Assembly (NCBI RefSeq): GCF_030463535.1
Contig: NC_132898.1
Coordinates: 25,374,662 to 25,438,661 of the forward strand
Source: Salminus brasiliensis
Taxonomy: Eukaryota; Chordata; Actinopteri; Characiformes; Bryconidae
Direction: 5' to 3'
Length of the DNA: 64,000 nucleotides
The notes beneath the pieces are model-generated. The model had not been told where the DNA came from. It searched no databases and was given only the letters and a program-made list of their open reading frames with translations. A program made the translations under genes and the position numbers. This document shows, in pieces, positions 35,731 to 50,842 of the stretch (the stretch's first letter is position 1; each line of letters starts with the position of its first letter).

Positions 35731-36448
35731 ACACTATATGTCCAAATGTTTGTGGACACCCCTTCTAATCCATGCATTGATCTACTTGTGGCACCTGTTG
35801 TTTACACAAATGCGTGCACACAGCTTGTCTAGTCCATGTAGAGAAGTACTGTCACTAGACTAGGTCTTTGTGGAGCAGATCAACATGAACCTAATGCCAG
35901 GTGTGGGGTATAAAGCCCCCCAGCATTGAGCTGTGGAGCAGTGTTTTAGGATGAGTTGGGGTGTTGGGGGTGAGATAGGGTGGTGATCATCCAGGGCAGG
36001 GGCAGTGGTGGCTCAGTGGTTAGAGCGCTGTGATATCGCTAACAGGGTTGTGGGTTCGATTCCCGGCAAGCTGCCACTGTTGGGCCCTTGAGCAAGGTCC
36101 TTTACCCTCTCTGCTCCCCGGGCGCTGGAGTTGGCTGCCCACCTGTTGTGTGTGTGTACTGACTGCCCCTAACACGTGTGAGTGTGTGTTCACTACCAGA
36201 TGGGTTAAATGCGGAGGACACATTTCGCTGTACAGTGACAAATATGTGCACCTTTACATTCTGACAGTCTTATTGCTGAATGCAATCAAATTCTCACAGC
36301 AAAGCTTCAGAGCAAATCTAGTAGAACGCCTTCCTTCCTTGACAGTAGTGGCAGTTACTCCAACAAAAGCAGAGTAATTTTAATAGCCTTCATTTTAGAA
36401 AAACAATAAATAAGCAGGTGTCCCAATACTTATGTCCATGTAGTGTAT
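35731..36448 (-). mobile_element. MITE family M, copy 12, with nested SINE
   Basis: The minus-oriented copy begins CACTATATGTCCAAATGTTT followed by GTGGACACCCCTTCTAATCC, and ends CAATACTTATGTCCATGTAG then TGTA. Both termini are preserved. Between GATGAGATAGGGTGGTGATC and the resuming ACATTCTGAC lies a tRNA-derived SINE at about 36001-36257. This shows that the SINE inserted after the MITE. Confidence 0.82.
36001..36257 (+). mobile_element. tRNA-derived SINE (family V) nested in MITE
   Basis: The head GTGGCTCAGTGGTTAGAGCG supplies an A box and GGGTTCGATTCCCGG supplies a near-perfect B box about 38 bases later. The head is followed by GGGCCCTTGAGCAAGGTCCT and a body ending CACATTTCGCTGTACAGTGA. 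The head folds like a tRNA over about 72 bases, but the element continues well beyond and lacks a clean acceptor stem. It is therefore a SINE and not a tRNA gene. Its body differs from family S, so this is a second SINE family. Confidence 0.82.
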
Positions 36449-36629
36449 ATTAAATGAGATCTCCTTAAATAAGCATACATGTGTTATGGCCTGGTCTAGG
36501 GTCAGACCACAACAGAAAAGAGAAAGTAGACTACTTTTCTGCTTCTTATTATTGGTGTTTATTGAGCAGATGGATTGAAACCACGCTTCCGTTGGAGATT
36601 ATTAAACTATTGCTCCATTAACAAATGCT

Positions 36630-36976
36630 GATCTTCTCTTGATATGATAGGGAGCTCTGTTATCCCAAGAGAGGCTGAAAGCAGAGCTGCTGCTCTTTCA
36701 CACTAAGAAACCAGCTGAGGTGGTTCAGGCATCTGATAAAGATTCCCCTTGGTCACCTCCTGTTGAAGATGTACCAGACATGACCTACTTGGAGTAGATC
36801 CCCGAGGGAGACCCAGAACCTGCTGGATAGATTATATCTCCCAGCTGACCTGGGAGTGCATGGGGATCCCTCAGGAGGAGCTGGTGAAAGTGGCTTGGGA
36901 CAAAGATGCCAAGGCTTTTTTGCTCACCCTATTGCCACCATGACCCTAAATATGACTAAGCAGATAAGAAGAAGAA

Positions 36977-37019
<43 letters not shown>

Positions 37020-37020
37020 G
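36630..37020 (+). mobile_element. Degraded 3' end of an RTE-like LINE
   Basis: The text CATCTGATAAAGATTCCCCT, CGAGGGAGACCCAGAACCTG, CTGACCTGGGAGTGCATGGG and GAGGAGCTGGTGAAAGTGGC matches the C-terminal coding and 3' end of a very common fish non-LTR element as I remember it. It ends in AGAAGAAGAAG and a (GAT)n run at 36977-37019. GATG-type tails are typical of RTE/Rex3 elements. Frames are broken, so only a dead 5'-truncated piece remains. The clade call is tentative. Confidence 0.6.
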
Positions 37021-37139
37021 TCAGTGGCTCACATTAAAACTGTTGCAACTACATTAAAAAATGAGATGACAGTCTAAGCCCACTGTTTGTTAGCTAAGTT
37101 TCATAGCATCTCCCGTTTTAAACTAAACAAGAACCTATC

Positions 37140-37345
37140 GAGAGCTTTAGTGAAGGCAAGATTTTGGATGATCACCATCCCACCTCCTCCCCAACTCACC
37201 AACTCATTCCAAAAGTGTTGGATGGAGCACCATCATTCCAAAGAGCACATTAAGCTGTGAAGCTGCATTCCTCTCTAGCACACGCCTGGCATCATGCATG
37301 GTGCCAATAGGTTCATGTCCAGAGAGTCTACTATTCTACTGGCAA
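37140..37345 (+). mobile_element. MITE family M, copy 13 (fragment)
   Basis: Internal plus-oriented part with TTTTGGATGATCACCATCCC, AAAAGTGTTGGATGGAGCAC and GGTGCCAATAGGTTCATGTC. Both ends are missing. Confidence 0.7.
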
Positions 37346-37360
37346 AACTAAATGGTTATT

Positions 37361-37555
37361 TAAGTGATGCCATAGAAGAACTACTTTTGGTACCATAAAG
37401 AACCTTGTGTGAAGAGTGTGAAGAACCTTTAAATTGGTAAAGAAACCTTGCATGAAGTGAATGCTCTTTAGACCTTTAGAAGGTTCCTCACACTTACTAA
37501 TCTCTATTATTATTATCTATAATCTCTATACATGGACGTTCTTTTATGGTATTCT
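37361..37555. mobile_element. GAACC-type hairpin MITE, second copy
   Basis: The left arm GTGATGCCATAGAAGAACTA then CTTTTGGTACCATAAAGAAC pairs with the right-hand GTTCTTTTATGGTATTCTAC. The interior holds AGAAGGTTCCTCACACTTAC. It is the same element type as at 22060-22245. Confidence 0.6.
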
Positions 37556-38454
37556 ACGGTTTACCAGTGTGAACTTCCTCAGTGAACATCAATAACACAT
37601 CAGTAATGAACTGGTTAAGGTTAAGGCTCTTCCAGAACCAGCAAGGTCCCTGCCTGTAGATCATGCCCCAGCTGACTCGGACAACAGTGGGTGAATCAGA
37701 GCAGTTCCTCGAGCTGCTTACTCCGTCTGTGCGAGGGTGGGGGGGGCCTGGGGGATCGCTGTTTGGCAAAGCCCAAGCCACCTGTTCTTCACTGGGGAGA
37801 GAAAGCCGAGAGGAGCCTTCGGGCTGTCTGGAGCTCAGTTTGCCTGCTAGCGTCAGAGAGGCGACCTGGCAAGAACCCCGAACAAACATGACGTGAATGA
37901 GTATGAATATAAAGCACACTTCACATGGCAAAATACCGTCTCAGCCATTTTAGGAGCTTTTCGCACTTTCTTCCCCTGAATGCCATCTGGGTTGTGAGAT
38001 GGAGAGGAAGGGGACATATTAGCCATCACTAAATGATGCTACGAAGGCTCATTCAGTGGGTGTGTAGTGTGTGTGACAGGCAGAACTGGGCTGATCTATC
38101 ATATTCAGTTTGAAATGATGTAAACAGTTTAATCAACCCAGTTTATTTCATGTTTTTCCTCCATGTGTTTACCGATAACTGTGTTTCTGATTGGTGAATA
38201 GGGTTGCAGAGAGTGGCTGTACTATATTGGGTGTGTGTGAGTGTGTGATGGTGTTTGTTCTATATTTGAGAGTGTGAGTGGGTGTGATTGGCAGACCATG
38301 TGGTTGTTTTGAGAGTGACAAGCCCCTTAGAGGAGGAACTTATGGAACAAACAAAATCTATCACCCCAACAGAACTCACACTGTGATGGGTCTCTCTCTC
38401 ATACAGCTATACCAGCTCTAATCAATAGTGAACTGGCAGTCATACTGGCCACTT

Positions 38455-39030
38455 TATTAGAAACACACTGTGCTTCCACTCACTGGCCACTTTAATAGAA
38501 ACACCTACTTTGTGCTTCCACTCAGTGGCCATTTTATTAGAAACACATTGTGCTTCCACTCACTGGCCACTTTGTTAGAAACACCAACCTTGTGCTTCCT
38601 CTCACTGGCCACTTTATTAGAAAAACCAATCTTGTATGTCCACTCACTGGCCACTTTTTTAGAAACACACTGTGCTTCCACTCACTGGCCACTTTAATAG
38701 AAACACCTACTTTGTGCTTCCACTCACTTGCCATTTTATTAGAAACACACTGTGCTTCCACTCACTGGCCACTTTAATAGAAACACCTACTTTGTGCTTC
38801 CACTCACTGGCCATTTTATTAAAAACACACTGTGCTTCCACTCACTGGCCATTTTATTAAAAACACACTGTGCTTCCACTCACTGGCCACTTTAATAGAA
38901 ACACCTACTTTGTGCTTCCACTCACTTGCCATTTTATTAGAAACACACTGTGCTTCCACTCACTGGCCATTTTATTAGAAACACATTGTGCTTCCACTCA
39001 CTGCCCACTTTATTAAAAACCTCCACCCTG
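38455..39030. repeat. 38/42-bp tandem array
   Basis: Two unit forms alternate. The 38-base form is CACTCACTGGCCACTTTATT plus AGAAACACACTGTGCTTC. The 42-base form has AGAAACACCTACTTTGTGCTTC in the second half. About fourteen copies are present, and several long/short pairs form an 80-base dimer. The phrase GGCCACTTTATTAGAAACAC resembles terminal sequences of common vertebrate DNA elements, so the array may have expanded from one. Reading frames through it are repeat artefacts. Confidence 0.9.
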
Positions 39031-39328
39031 TACGCCCACTCACTGGACAGCTGTTTCTTTACATATTGTAAAGATTTCATGATAAATGGACCAATAGGAA
39101 TGCTTTAAAATGGCTCGAAAAAAAAATCTGATCCCATTGATTTCCAGTGAAACTAGGGGACATCTGTTGCCGTTCTTGAGATAAGCTCAATGTCATGTTA
39201 CACAATAATAATAATAAGTCTTGCATCTAGTGGCAAGACCCTCTGCCTGTAGCGTCTGTGCTGTTATTGTTTACTGAATGTATTCCTGTCAACTTTTTTC
39301 ACTAATTGATGTGAAATGTCTGGGTTGC

Positions 39329-39330
<2 letters not shown>

Positions 39331-39401
<71 letters not shown>
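39331..39401. repeat. (GT)n microsatellite
   Basis: A perfect GT run of about 35 dinucleotides in grm2 intron 1. It is a likely length polymorphism. Confidence 0.97.
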
Positions 39402-39404
<3 letters not shown>

Positions 39405-39811
39405 AAACGCATGAAAGTTTGGCAGATTCTCCAGGCGTGTGTTTGTTCAGTCTGGCACTGATAATGCCAACCAATCGATAGCTGTGCCGCTTCTTTCATC
39501 TTCCCCTTCACTCTCCTCTTCCTCTACAAGGTGACAGAATAAATTACCATATTTCTTTTTTGCGCACAGAAAAATAGCCCCTCACGTGGCTCGCACAGTA
39601 TTGTGAATAATAATGGCGTGTAGAAATATGCGTGGCAGAATCGTGTCCTTTAGGGCAGCACAGAACTTCACAGCCAGGGACGGCCTCCGAGGCGGCTGGG
39701 CACTGATGTGGTCTTTAAAAGACAGCGAGTGTTTACAGAGGATTACTCATACACTTACTGTCATTACAAAGAGCTGGCTATTGTTTTAGTATTGACAGAA
39801 AAAAGTCTACT

Positions 39812-39846
<35 letters not shown>

Positions 39847-40189
39847 TGAGGTCACTCACGTGGAGAGCTCTGCTGTGCTTTGAGTTAGAATGAATGCTAA
39901 TAAGCAGTAACTGCATGTGGTGTTCGCTAGGTGGCAAAACAAAAGCAAAAAGAGCATCAGCAGATGCAAACCAGGCATGAACTTGTTTTGAACCATTTAT
40001 ACAAAAAATGCACTAAAACAGATACACAGAGTTCAGAGTCAGTTCTCATGAAACTGAGTGGGATTTCAGTTTGAAATCTGCATACACTTGTGCAGAAAAG
40101 GTGCCAAAACAGGTTGTGTGAAGCAACATCTTAGGAAAACCACACTGGTTCACTAAAGAACCTTGTAATTAAAGTGTTAATTCAATTAA

Positions 40190-40556
40190 AGGGGAATTTC
40201 ACTGATCGCATATTTTTGCATAATAGAGGTTGAGGTGTAAACAGTCACTCAAAGTGGGTTTGGTGTGAAATGCTCTATTTTACAGAAACACAGACTCTGA
40301 TTTCTTTGCAATGGTGCGGAATGGAACCTGGTGTTGCCATGACGACAACACAAATATAGCATTTTATTTACTATCCAAACCCACCAGTGAACCGTCTCAT
40401 GCTTCTGAGTTTAACATGGAATGCTGATGATGGTTAAACAGTGTCAGATCTGAAAAATCACATTTTCTTTGGGGACTATTTTTCCTAATGCCATGCGTAT
40501 ATCCCTCCACATGAATGAATATATTAAAAATGTACGTATTACGGCACGACTTCAAG
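40190..40556. repeat. Dispersed repeat family F, copy 2
   Basis: Shares TTGCCATGACGACAACACAA, CCAAACCCACCAGTGAACCG, TTTCTTTGGGGACTATTTTT and TGAATGAATATATTAAAAAT with the fold-back copy at 12.5-13.0 kb. It begins AAAGGGGAATTTCACTGATC, like the phrase AAAGGAGTACTTCAGTGG at 26880. Probably a nonautonomous mobile element. Confidence 0.55.
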
Positions 40557-40872
40557 TCTCAGGGGCTATGAGTGGCTCAGCAGTCTAATCCCGAGCCATG
40601 CTGCTTTGCCATCAGTGGCCGGAGTCTGAGAGGGCACAATGGGCCGTGCTCTCTCCAGGTGGGTAGATGGCACTCTGTCCCCTCATCACTGTCAAAGCGA
40701 TGTTGGCCGGCACACACGTCTCTTAGCTAGTGTGGTGGAGCTAGGTACCCGGCACTTTCCTCTAAGAGGAGGTGGCTGGCTTTACATGTGTTAAATCCTT
40801 ACCTCCTAGTGCCTGTATCATTGCTAGTGGGAGCTAGAGAGAGCTACCAATGGGGGGAAAGGGAAAAAAGTC
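40557..40872 (+). mobile_element. tRNA-derived SINE, family S, copy 3
   Basis: Plus strand. GCTATGAGTGGCTCAGCAGT gives the A box. Next come CATCAGTGGCCGGAGTCTGA, CTCTCCAGGTGGGTAGATGG, ACCCGGCACTTTCCTCTAAG and a GGGGGGAAAGGGAAAAAAG tail. The B box is degraded. This is one of the longer copies. Confidence 0.75.
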
Positions 40873-42419
40873 TCAGGCATTATTTAGCATAAGGTGCCAT
40901 TCACCTCCACTGTGAACTATTGCTAACTCAAAGCCTTTGAAAAGACTCTATGAATCCTTTTAAAAGACTAAAGTCTGACACTCTCTCACAGTCACACAGT
41001 CAGACACTATAATTCTGCAAAGACTGAGAACAAGACTACAGATTATTTCCCAGCATGCTCCTGGTGGAAATGCAAAAGAAGCAAGAAACTGTTGAACAGT
41101 GGAGCAGAAACGTTTATGGCACAATTTGCATGAACCAAGACTAAAAACTGACAATATTAAACACAATTGACTTAAATGCAGAGTTAAGACAAAAAAAACA
41201 CCATCCTACCCCAAATGATCCAGATGACGGGAGCCTGCTGCAGACACACATGATTTCATTCCATTATTCAACTGAGGTTTTTAGTCATCCATTAAAAAGA
41301 CCTGTAACACCTAAAATGTCATACAATCACCAGAATAACAGACAGTTTGAGTTTTCCGTATAATACTTCTTAAGATGTGATAAATTGAATTCAACAGGTT
41401 AAGACAGTGAAACTGGTTCTTCTATGCCATCTCCAAAATAAGCTCTAATATTAAGAGATATCGAAGAGATAAAATCTTTTTGGCTTCTTACCTTGAGCAC
41501 ATGTCCAGCCGAGAGCTTGTGCATTAGCACAGATAAACAGCAATGATATTAGGACCAATATTCATGAAATGAACTGGCATCCAGTGTTGAATCAAGCACC
41601 ACACTCCTAAATTGAGGCTGCAGATTTGATGGATGATTTAATTTTCTTTTTGGCTTCTTGTTTTCATCACATTTCTGGCCAAATGTGTGTATTAATCTTT
41701 TTTTTACTCATCACTGAAGACAATAAACTTCTAATCTGCACAACGTTTGTGTTTATAAGCACAGTCTTAGTAAAAAGGGTTTAATAGTGCTGCACTTTTT
41801 CTTTTTTGTGCCTTATGTAGTTTCCGTAACTTTACAATTCACAAAATTGCTTTAAAACATATTAAATAAATCTATATAGAACTATTTATTTATATCTATA
41901 TAGAACCATTATTTATGAGGCTATGTTTAAGAATATATAGATATAGTTAAGCAATAGAACATGAAGGGAATGCGTTATCCTGAATAGCAGTGTCCTATTG
42001 CTTTTATACAACAGTTATTATAAAGAAGCAAAATAAAGTAAATACTGTCAGTTCCTTCTGCCAAAAAGTAGTTTTGCGTTATTGCATGAGTTATGAATTA
42101 TTGCTATTTGACTGTTATAATTCCAAAACACCAGCACAGACTAAGTGAAGGTTCATTAAGGTACCTGTTAAGCTCTGGATGCTGTCCTAGATAACTGCTA
42201 AAACTACTATAAGGGTCAACCTTTGTGGTACGGATAGAGCCAGCCATGTCGAAGTAAACAGTTCAGCTAGAGACGTTATAAATATCAAATCAATGTCATC
42301 CATTTGCTGGTTACACCCCAGGCCAAGGAGGGTCAATGTGCAAGTAGAGAAAGCCATCCTCGTTGTGGAGATCTGCGTGTTAGCTAGAACAAGATGAAAA
42401 ATTAAATACCTTTATTTTA

Positions 42420-42537
42420 TAAAGAACCCAATGATGTGTAGACACTGAAAACTGAAATTTCATTTACAAAAAAGTTCTCTGAAGAACCATCCACTAAAAG
42501 GTTCTTTAAGGAACCAAAGGTGCATCTTCTGTGACAC
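42420..42537. repeat. GAACC-type hairpin fragment
   Basis: Contains AAGAACCATCCACTAAAAGG and TTCTTTAAGGAACCAAAGGT, inverted arms of the GAACC-type element, immediately before a family N repeat. Confidence 0.45.
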
Positions 42538-42639
42538 AGGTCCAAACAGACAACACCTTCAAAATCTAAGGATATTTTTATAGAGTTGACCTCCTTTTCT
42601 AGCTATAAGAGCCTCAACTCTAGTACTCTATGTAGTAAG

Positions 42640-43068
42640 GCATGAATGATCACTCCAGAGATCATGATTCCACTGCTCTAGAGTTCAGCAGCGGTGTGCT
42701 TTACACCTCTCCAGCTGACACTTGGCATTGTGCATAGAGATCTTAGCCTAGTCACAGCTGCTCAGCCATTGCATTTGTAGTAAGTGATGCAACAGTGGTT
42801 TGTGCATCCCGCATGCTTCAGCCCTTGCTGGACCTTACACTCTGTGTTTTTACATGGTCCACCATTTCGTGGCTGAGCTGTTGTTACTCCAAAATGCTTT
42901 GAGCTCATGTTAACAACACTTACAGTTGACTGGGGAAGCTCTAGCAGGTCAGAGATGTCATATTTAGGATCACTGAGCTCAGTTCAGTAATATGCATTCT
43001 ACTGCCAGTGTTTGTCTATGAAGACTTAAGAAGGGTGTCCACATACTTTTGGCCACAAAGTGTTTGTT
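42640..43068 (+). mobile_element. MITE-like repeat (family N)
   Basis: A TCACTCCAGAGATCATGATT start, the middle phrases ACATGGTCCACCATTTCGTG, CTTACAGTTGACTGGGGAAG and TTCTACTGCCAGTGTTTGTC, and an AAGGGTGTCCACATACTTTT end. I recognise this as a widespread fish nonautonomous element whose terminus resembles the family M termini. No ORF. Confidence 0.6.
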
Positions 43069-43361
43069 ACTCTCAGTTTCATACTCCTAACCTGAAGATT
43101 GTAGATTTCATTTGAGGATTTTTTTTTTGCTTCTTGCTGGAGGGAGGCAGGTGGGGGGCGCGATGTGGCTGTGTGGGATGCCGGCTGGCTTGGTAGCCGT
43201 GGAAACAGATGGGCCTTTCATGTTGAAAGCGGGACGTTACTGGTCACTGTAGAACGTCACTAGGCGCTCGCAATCAGCTCACACACATCCAGAGTCCTGC
43301 ATGGGGTCAAGGTATCATATCTCTATGCCCATCTGGAGCTTTACAGTCCATCACTCGGTTT

Positions 43362-43432
43362 ATCTCTCTCTTTCTCTCTCTCTCTCTCTCTTTTATTCTC
43401 TTTTCTTCTCTTTTTTTTCTCTTCTTCTATTA
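43362..43432. repeat. CT/T-rich low-complexity tract
   Basis: TCTCTCTCTTTC-type repeats grading into TTTTCTTCTC. Low complexity only. Confidence 0.85.
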
Positions 43433-43684
43433 TGATGTTAGATGGTAGATATCCTTTACCACCTGATGATCATTGGATGGAGAGAGATGGGGGGCAGAGA
43501 GAAGGGGATAGATGGAGGGAGACAAAAAAAGAGAGAAGGATGGTTAAGGAGACAGAAATGGATGGTATGGCTTCCCCTCAGTGCTGTCAAGGGTCCCTTC
43601 AGAGGCAGTGGCATTGAACGTGTCACTTTGTGCTGCTGGTGTCTGTCTGGGAAATATGCAGCGTGATGCATCACTGACACACCA

Positions 43685-43686
<2 letters not shown>

Positions 43687-43728
<42 letters not shown>

Positions 43729-43730
43729 AC
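43687..43730. repeat. (AC)n microsatellite
   Basis: A perfect AC run with one T interruption at 43724, in grm2 intron 1. Confidence 0.95.
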
Positions 43731-46700
43731 AGACACATAAGTCACCCTCAGCAGGATGAACAGGCAACAGACACCAGCTGAGGTTATCTCAGTCCTGACA
43801 CAGTGCTCTCAAAGTTGGGGATGCCGAAAAAAAAAACAATGCAGTGACACACAAACAGGATGTCAGTGTCAATCACACTCAAGAGCTGAAGTTCTAGCCA
43901 GAGCAGTAGACCATATCAGAACCTGTAAACACACAGGTTTACGGTTCTTCTGGGTGAATAGTTCCCATTTGATTTTGCAGCAGTAACTATGAACATATCA
44001 AACTGAACCTAAACGGTTTTATTCAGTTCCCTGTTAGATCTAGTAGGTGGCACTTGTAATACACCTTATCTGAGGAGTAAAACCTGCGGTAAAAGCCTTT
44101 GGACCACTTTGGAAACTGTAATTTCTTGGTCCTGGGCTCCCTCTACAGTCAGGAAGTGTAATTTGCGCTTTCAGCTACCCCTCAAGAAGGACATGTCTTT
44201 CTGGACAAGCTGAGAGATACAAAACTGTCGCTGAAAGTGAAAGAAGCATGTGGACTGAGGCGGATGAGTAATATTACAGGATTTTACACAAACATGACTG
44301 TTACGCAACTTTACACAGTTGTCAAGAGCATTATCCAGCCTGCTTATCCAAAGTTACATACTGCAGTTAGCAGTTCCAAACGTAGTAGAGCTGCTGTTGA
44401 GTTAACCTGTTGGACAGATATTGAATATTAGCTAAAAATGAAAATGAATTTTAGTTGACGTCAAAAGCTAACATTGTATTAATGAATGTAAGTCAAAAAT
44501 CTTTCAAAAACTAGCATTCTGTTGACATCAAACTCTAACATTAGACAATTTTGGTTACTTAACACTGTAACACCAACAACATCTCAACATCTGACAGCGA
44601 TGTTGTCATGGCGTTGGCCTTGATGTTGGATATTGGTTACTTAACATTACAACTTGATGATCAAAACCAACAAAATATCAACATCAGTTGTTGTCAGTAT
44701 TCTCTGTCAAATGACATTGACAATAGACATCACCCAGTGTCCCGACCTACATTCAACCAGATATCAACATCTGTCAACATTGAAGGCCAGCTGGCCAAAT
44801 ACTTACCAACCAGTATCTTCAGTGGTGTAATCAAATAACTGGCTGCAGTTTTCAAGCAAATATCATGTATAGTCATTAGGTACAAATGGTAAAAATAGTG
44901 TTCAGACCACTCTTAAACTGTAAATGGTCTAATTTTGCATGTATTTAAGCTTTTACGTATAATGAAACCTTTACTTCTAGTTAATGTTAGCTAGCATGTA
45001 GGTCCAAATCACAAAACTACAGCTTAAATCAGTCTATTCCCAGACGCAGCAGATATCAAACAGACAGAGTTATTGAAACAGTATTCTGCAGAAGTATTCA
45101 AACTCACACTTGTCTGCATTAATCATATTTACACTGTTTGTCCTCTCTGGGCAAGCAGAGAGTCCCTCTATTCAAAGGGCCTGAACCCACTGGGCTCCTT
45201 AAAAATGGCTGTCACACAGACTTAGGCATGTGAGTGTTGAATACATCAGATCTAATGTTCGTCAGCTCAGTGGCTTGCCTGTGCTATACTAACCACTTTT
45301 TATTGGCCCGTGGCTGTCACATGACTTCTGTACTACTAGTGATACAGGGTTTATGCCCCCCCTGGCCACTGCTTATTAGCCAATGGTTGTAACATGACTT
45401 CTTCCAGCAATAAAGCATTAAGGTCCGTCTGCAAACGGTCATCCTATATGCCTGTCGTATAACTTGCTTTTTGGCCACTGAGATGCAGTCGTGTTCTTTC
45501 CAGATGGAATGCATCCAGGGTGGTATTTTCAGGGTGGTACACGAAAAAAAAGCAGGACAGTAAACAACATATGCATAAATGTGGCATATATTTTTAGGTG
45601 TAAATAACGGCCTCATGCTTGCATGAAAAATCTCTTAGCCACACACATGTGGCACATAGAGGCATCAGTGTGTGTCTGGGGGCTGAATTGGAATTGATTT
45701 GCTTCAGGTGGGACTCCAAATTGGAATTCTAAATTGGAATTTGAATCGGAGGAGGAATAAATTGCAGTAAGCCCTTGGGAACGTTGTTACCTCATTTAGT
45801 CTACTGAATGCAGCTAAGTTCTGCTCTCTTCACTTCCTAGGGGCCAAATGTATAGAGCGTCTCCAATCTCTGAGAATGCTGACCTAAGGTCAGTGCAACC
45901 TGTCTGTTTAAGTGTAATTAATTGCAGAAACTGATCCTAAATCAGCACAATTGCATGGAGAAACCTTCTTATTAATATGGACACTTCTCTGAGTTGTCTG
46001 ATGCAGGATATACAGCCCCCCAGACACTGGATTTCCGTCATTACCCTGTTCTCCCTGTGGGCCTAATTGTCACTTCAATTTGCAGTGCTAGCAACTTCCC
46101 AGAATTCCACTACACAGCTCCTTCAGGGATTGCCTGGCACCTTGGGGAAATAAGAATGCACAGGAATTATCCTCCTTAACGTACAGCACTTTTCCAGACA
46201 CCCTAAACAAGAAGTTCATGAGCAAACTGAAATCAACCACAACAAAGTGCAGCAGTGCATTAGCATAGTTGTGCATGTACCCAGAGCTAAATGAAGAACT
46301 CTCTATGTTATTTGAATGCTAATGTTCTGTAGCCTTTGAAATTAATGAATGAATGCTCTACACTGACAGTGGACAGAAAGTTAAGACAAAAGAGAGCAGA
46401 TACTCAGCGTCAAATTCATATTTTTTGTCCTTCGGCAACCATTATAGCGAAACGCAGATGGTAGATTTGAGCACCCAGATTTAACCTGTTTCAAGAGATG
46501 GATCATGCCCTGCAGTAAACATGACTGTAAGGCCCTAACAATGTACCTTATCTGTTGTTTTTTGTTGGAGTCCTTATCTCGACCCATCAGAATTAGTCCT
46601 GCCTGAGTCCCATGGTGAAGCAGCAAGAAATGATTGACTTAGATGAATTAGATAACAAGTAAAGATGGAGGTTTTGTAGAACCAGAATCCTATCTCCTGT

Positions 46701-47028
46701 CCTTGCCCAACAGATGTACCCAGAGGCAATTGTGTCCAAGATGAGGCAATGGTCAGACTCAGAGTTGTTTTGCACTTCTGCTTATCTAAATCGATACACT
46801 TCATGAGTTGACATGGTGATGGTTCCGGGTGATAGTTGAGGGGTTGGCGAGACTCATTATCATTGGGTCACTAACACACTTTAATGTTTGATGATGAGAA
46901 CTTAGGTCACTAAGTTCAACTCAAGGAGACCATGAGTTGCATAGTGGTGGGCCAGATTCTTATACTCTGCCCTTCCATTTCACTCTAGAGATTTACAACA
47001 TTCCTCTCTGTTCCACAAATCTTTCTAG

Positions 47029-49909
<2,881 letters not shown>

Positions 49910-50842
49910 TGAGCTTGTGTCATTGTCCTGCTTGTCCATCTCGGGATGATTAATTTACATTGATAGGCCTCTTGTCAAACCACATGCATTTACTCTGATA
50001 GCAAAGGTTTAGCATAAGAAAAAACACAATTATCAATGTCAAATTCATTTACATACCGCTTAAAAGTGTCATGATGGTCAGGATATCAAATAATAGCTGC
50101 TTTTTTGTTTAACCAAAAAAATCCAGCAAGTCTCAAACACGCACATACACTACATAGACGTTAGCTTGTAGCGGGTGTTAGCAACTCCCTATGGGAGGTT
50201 GTGGGTGGCCTGTCACACTTTATCAGTGAACTCGTTTCGCTGTGAGGTGCGAGATGTCAGAACTCGGTTAGCTACATGGTAAACACAGTCATCAAGAACG
50301 GCCCGTGGCTGTGTAAGCGGCGATGCCTGGACTGCCATGGCAAACAGCTGTCAGAAACAATCACTCCACCAGCAGGGAGGAGTGTTCCCAGATCAGTGTG
50401 TGGCAGTGTGAGTAGCAAGAAAAAATAGCTTTGTATATAGAGCAAAGTAGTCCTAGATCAGCATGAGATGGTGGCAGCATCAAGACAGAATCACACTGTA
50501 TGGAGACAGTATTGGGAGATCAGTGAGGGTTGGTGTCACTGAAGGAAGAACTGTTCTGTATAAAGAGGGAGCTGTTTCTGTTTCTGTATCAGTGACTTGC
50601 ATGACAGTAGCAAGGGTGAAGTTCTGGGCAACATCACTCATTTATGGGAATAGGTTATAAATAAATGTGAATGGTAATGGTAATAAATAAAAGCTATGAA
50701 AAGCTAATTAGCATTATGCAAAGGAGATCATGCTGGGAGCAAGTGAGCTAATGAGTAAATAACAAGGTTGGAAGGGTTGGACGTTCTATAATTGCCAAGT
50801 ATTCACTGTAGATACTCCATGTCTTTGTTGCTTTTTTATATT

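Noticed and set aside
36004..36076. tRNA gene candidate with good A and B boxes
   Set aside because: The head continues into a SINE body, lacks a clean acceptor stem, and lies within an interrupted MITE. It is a SINE.
38470..38860. Several overlapping frames with LCFHSLATL or LPLTGHF repeats
   Set aside because: Artefacts of the 38/42-bp tandem array read in different frames.
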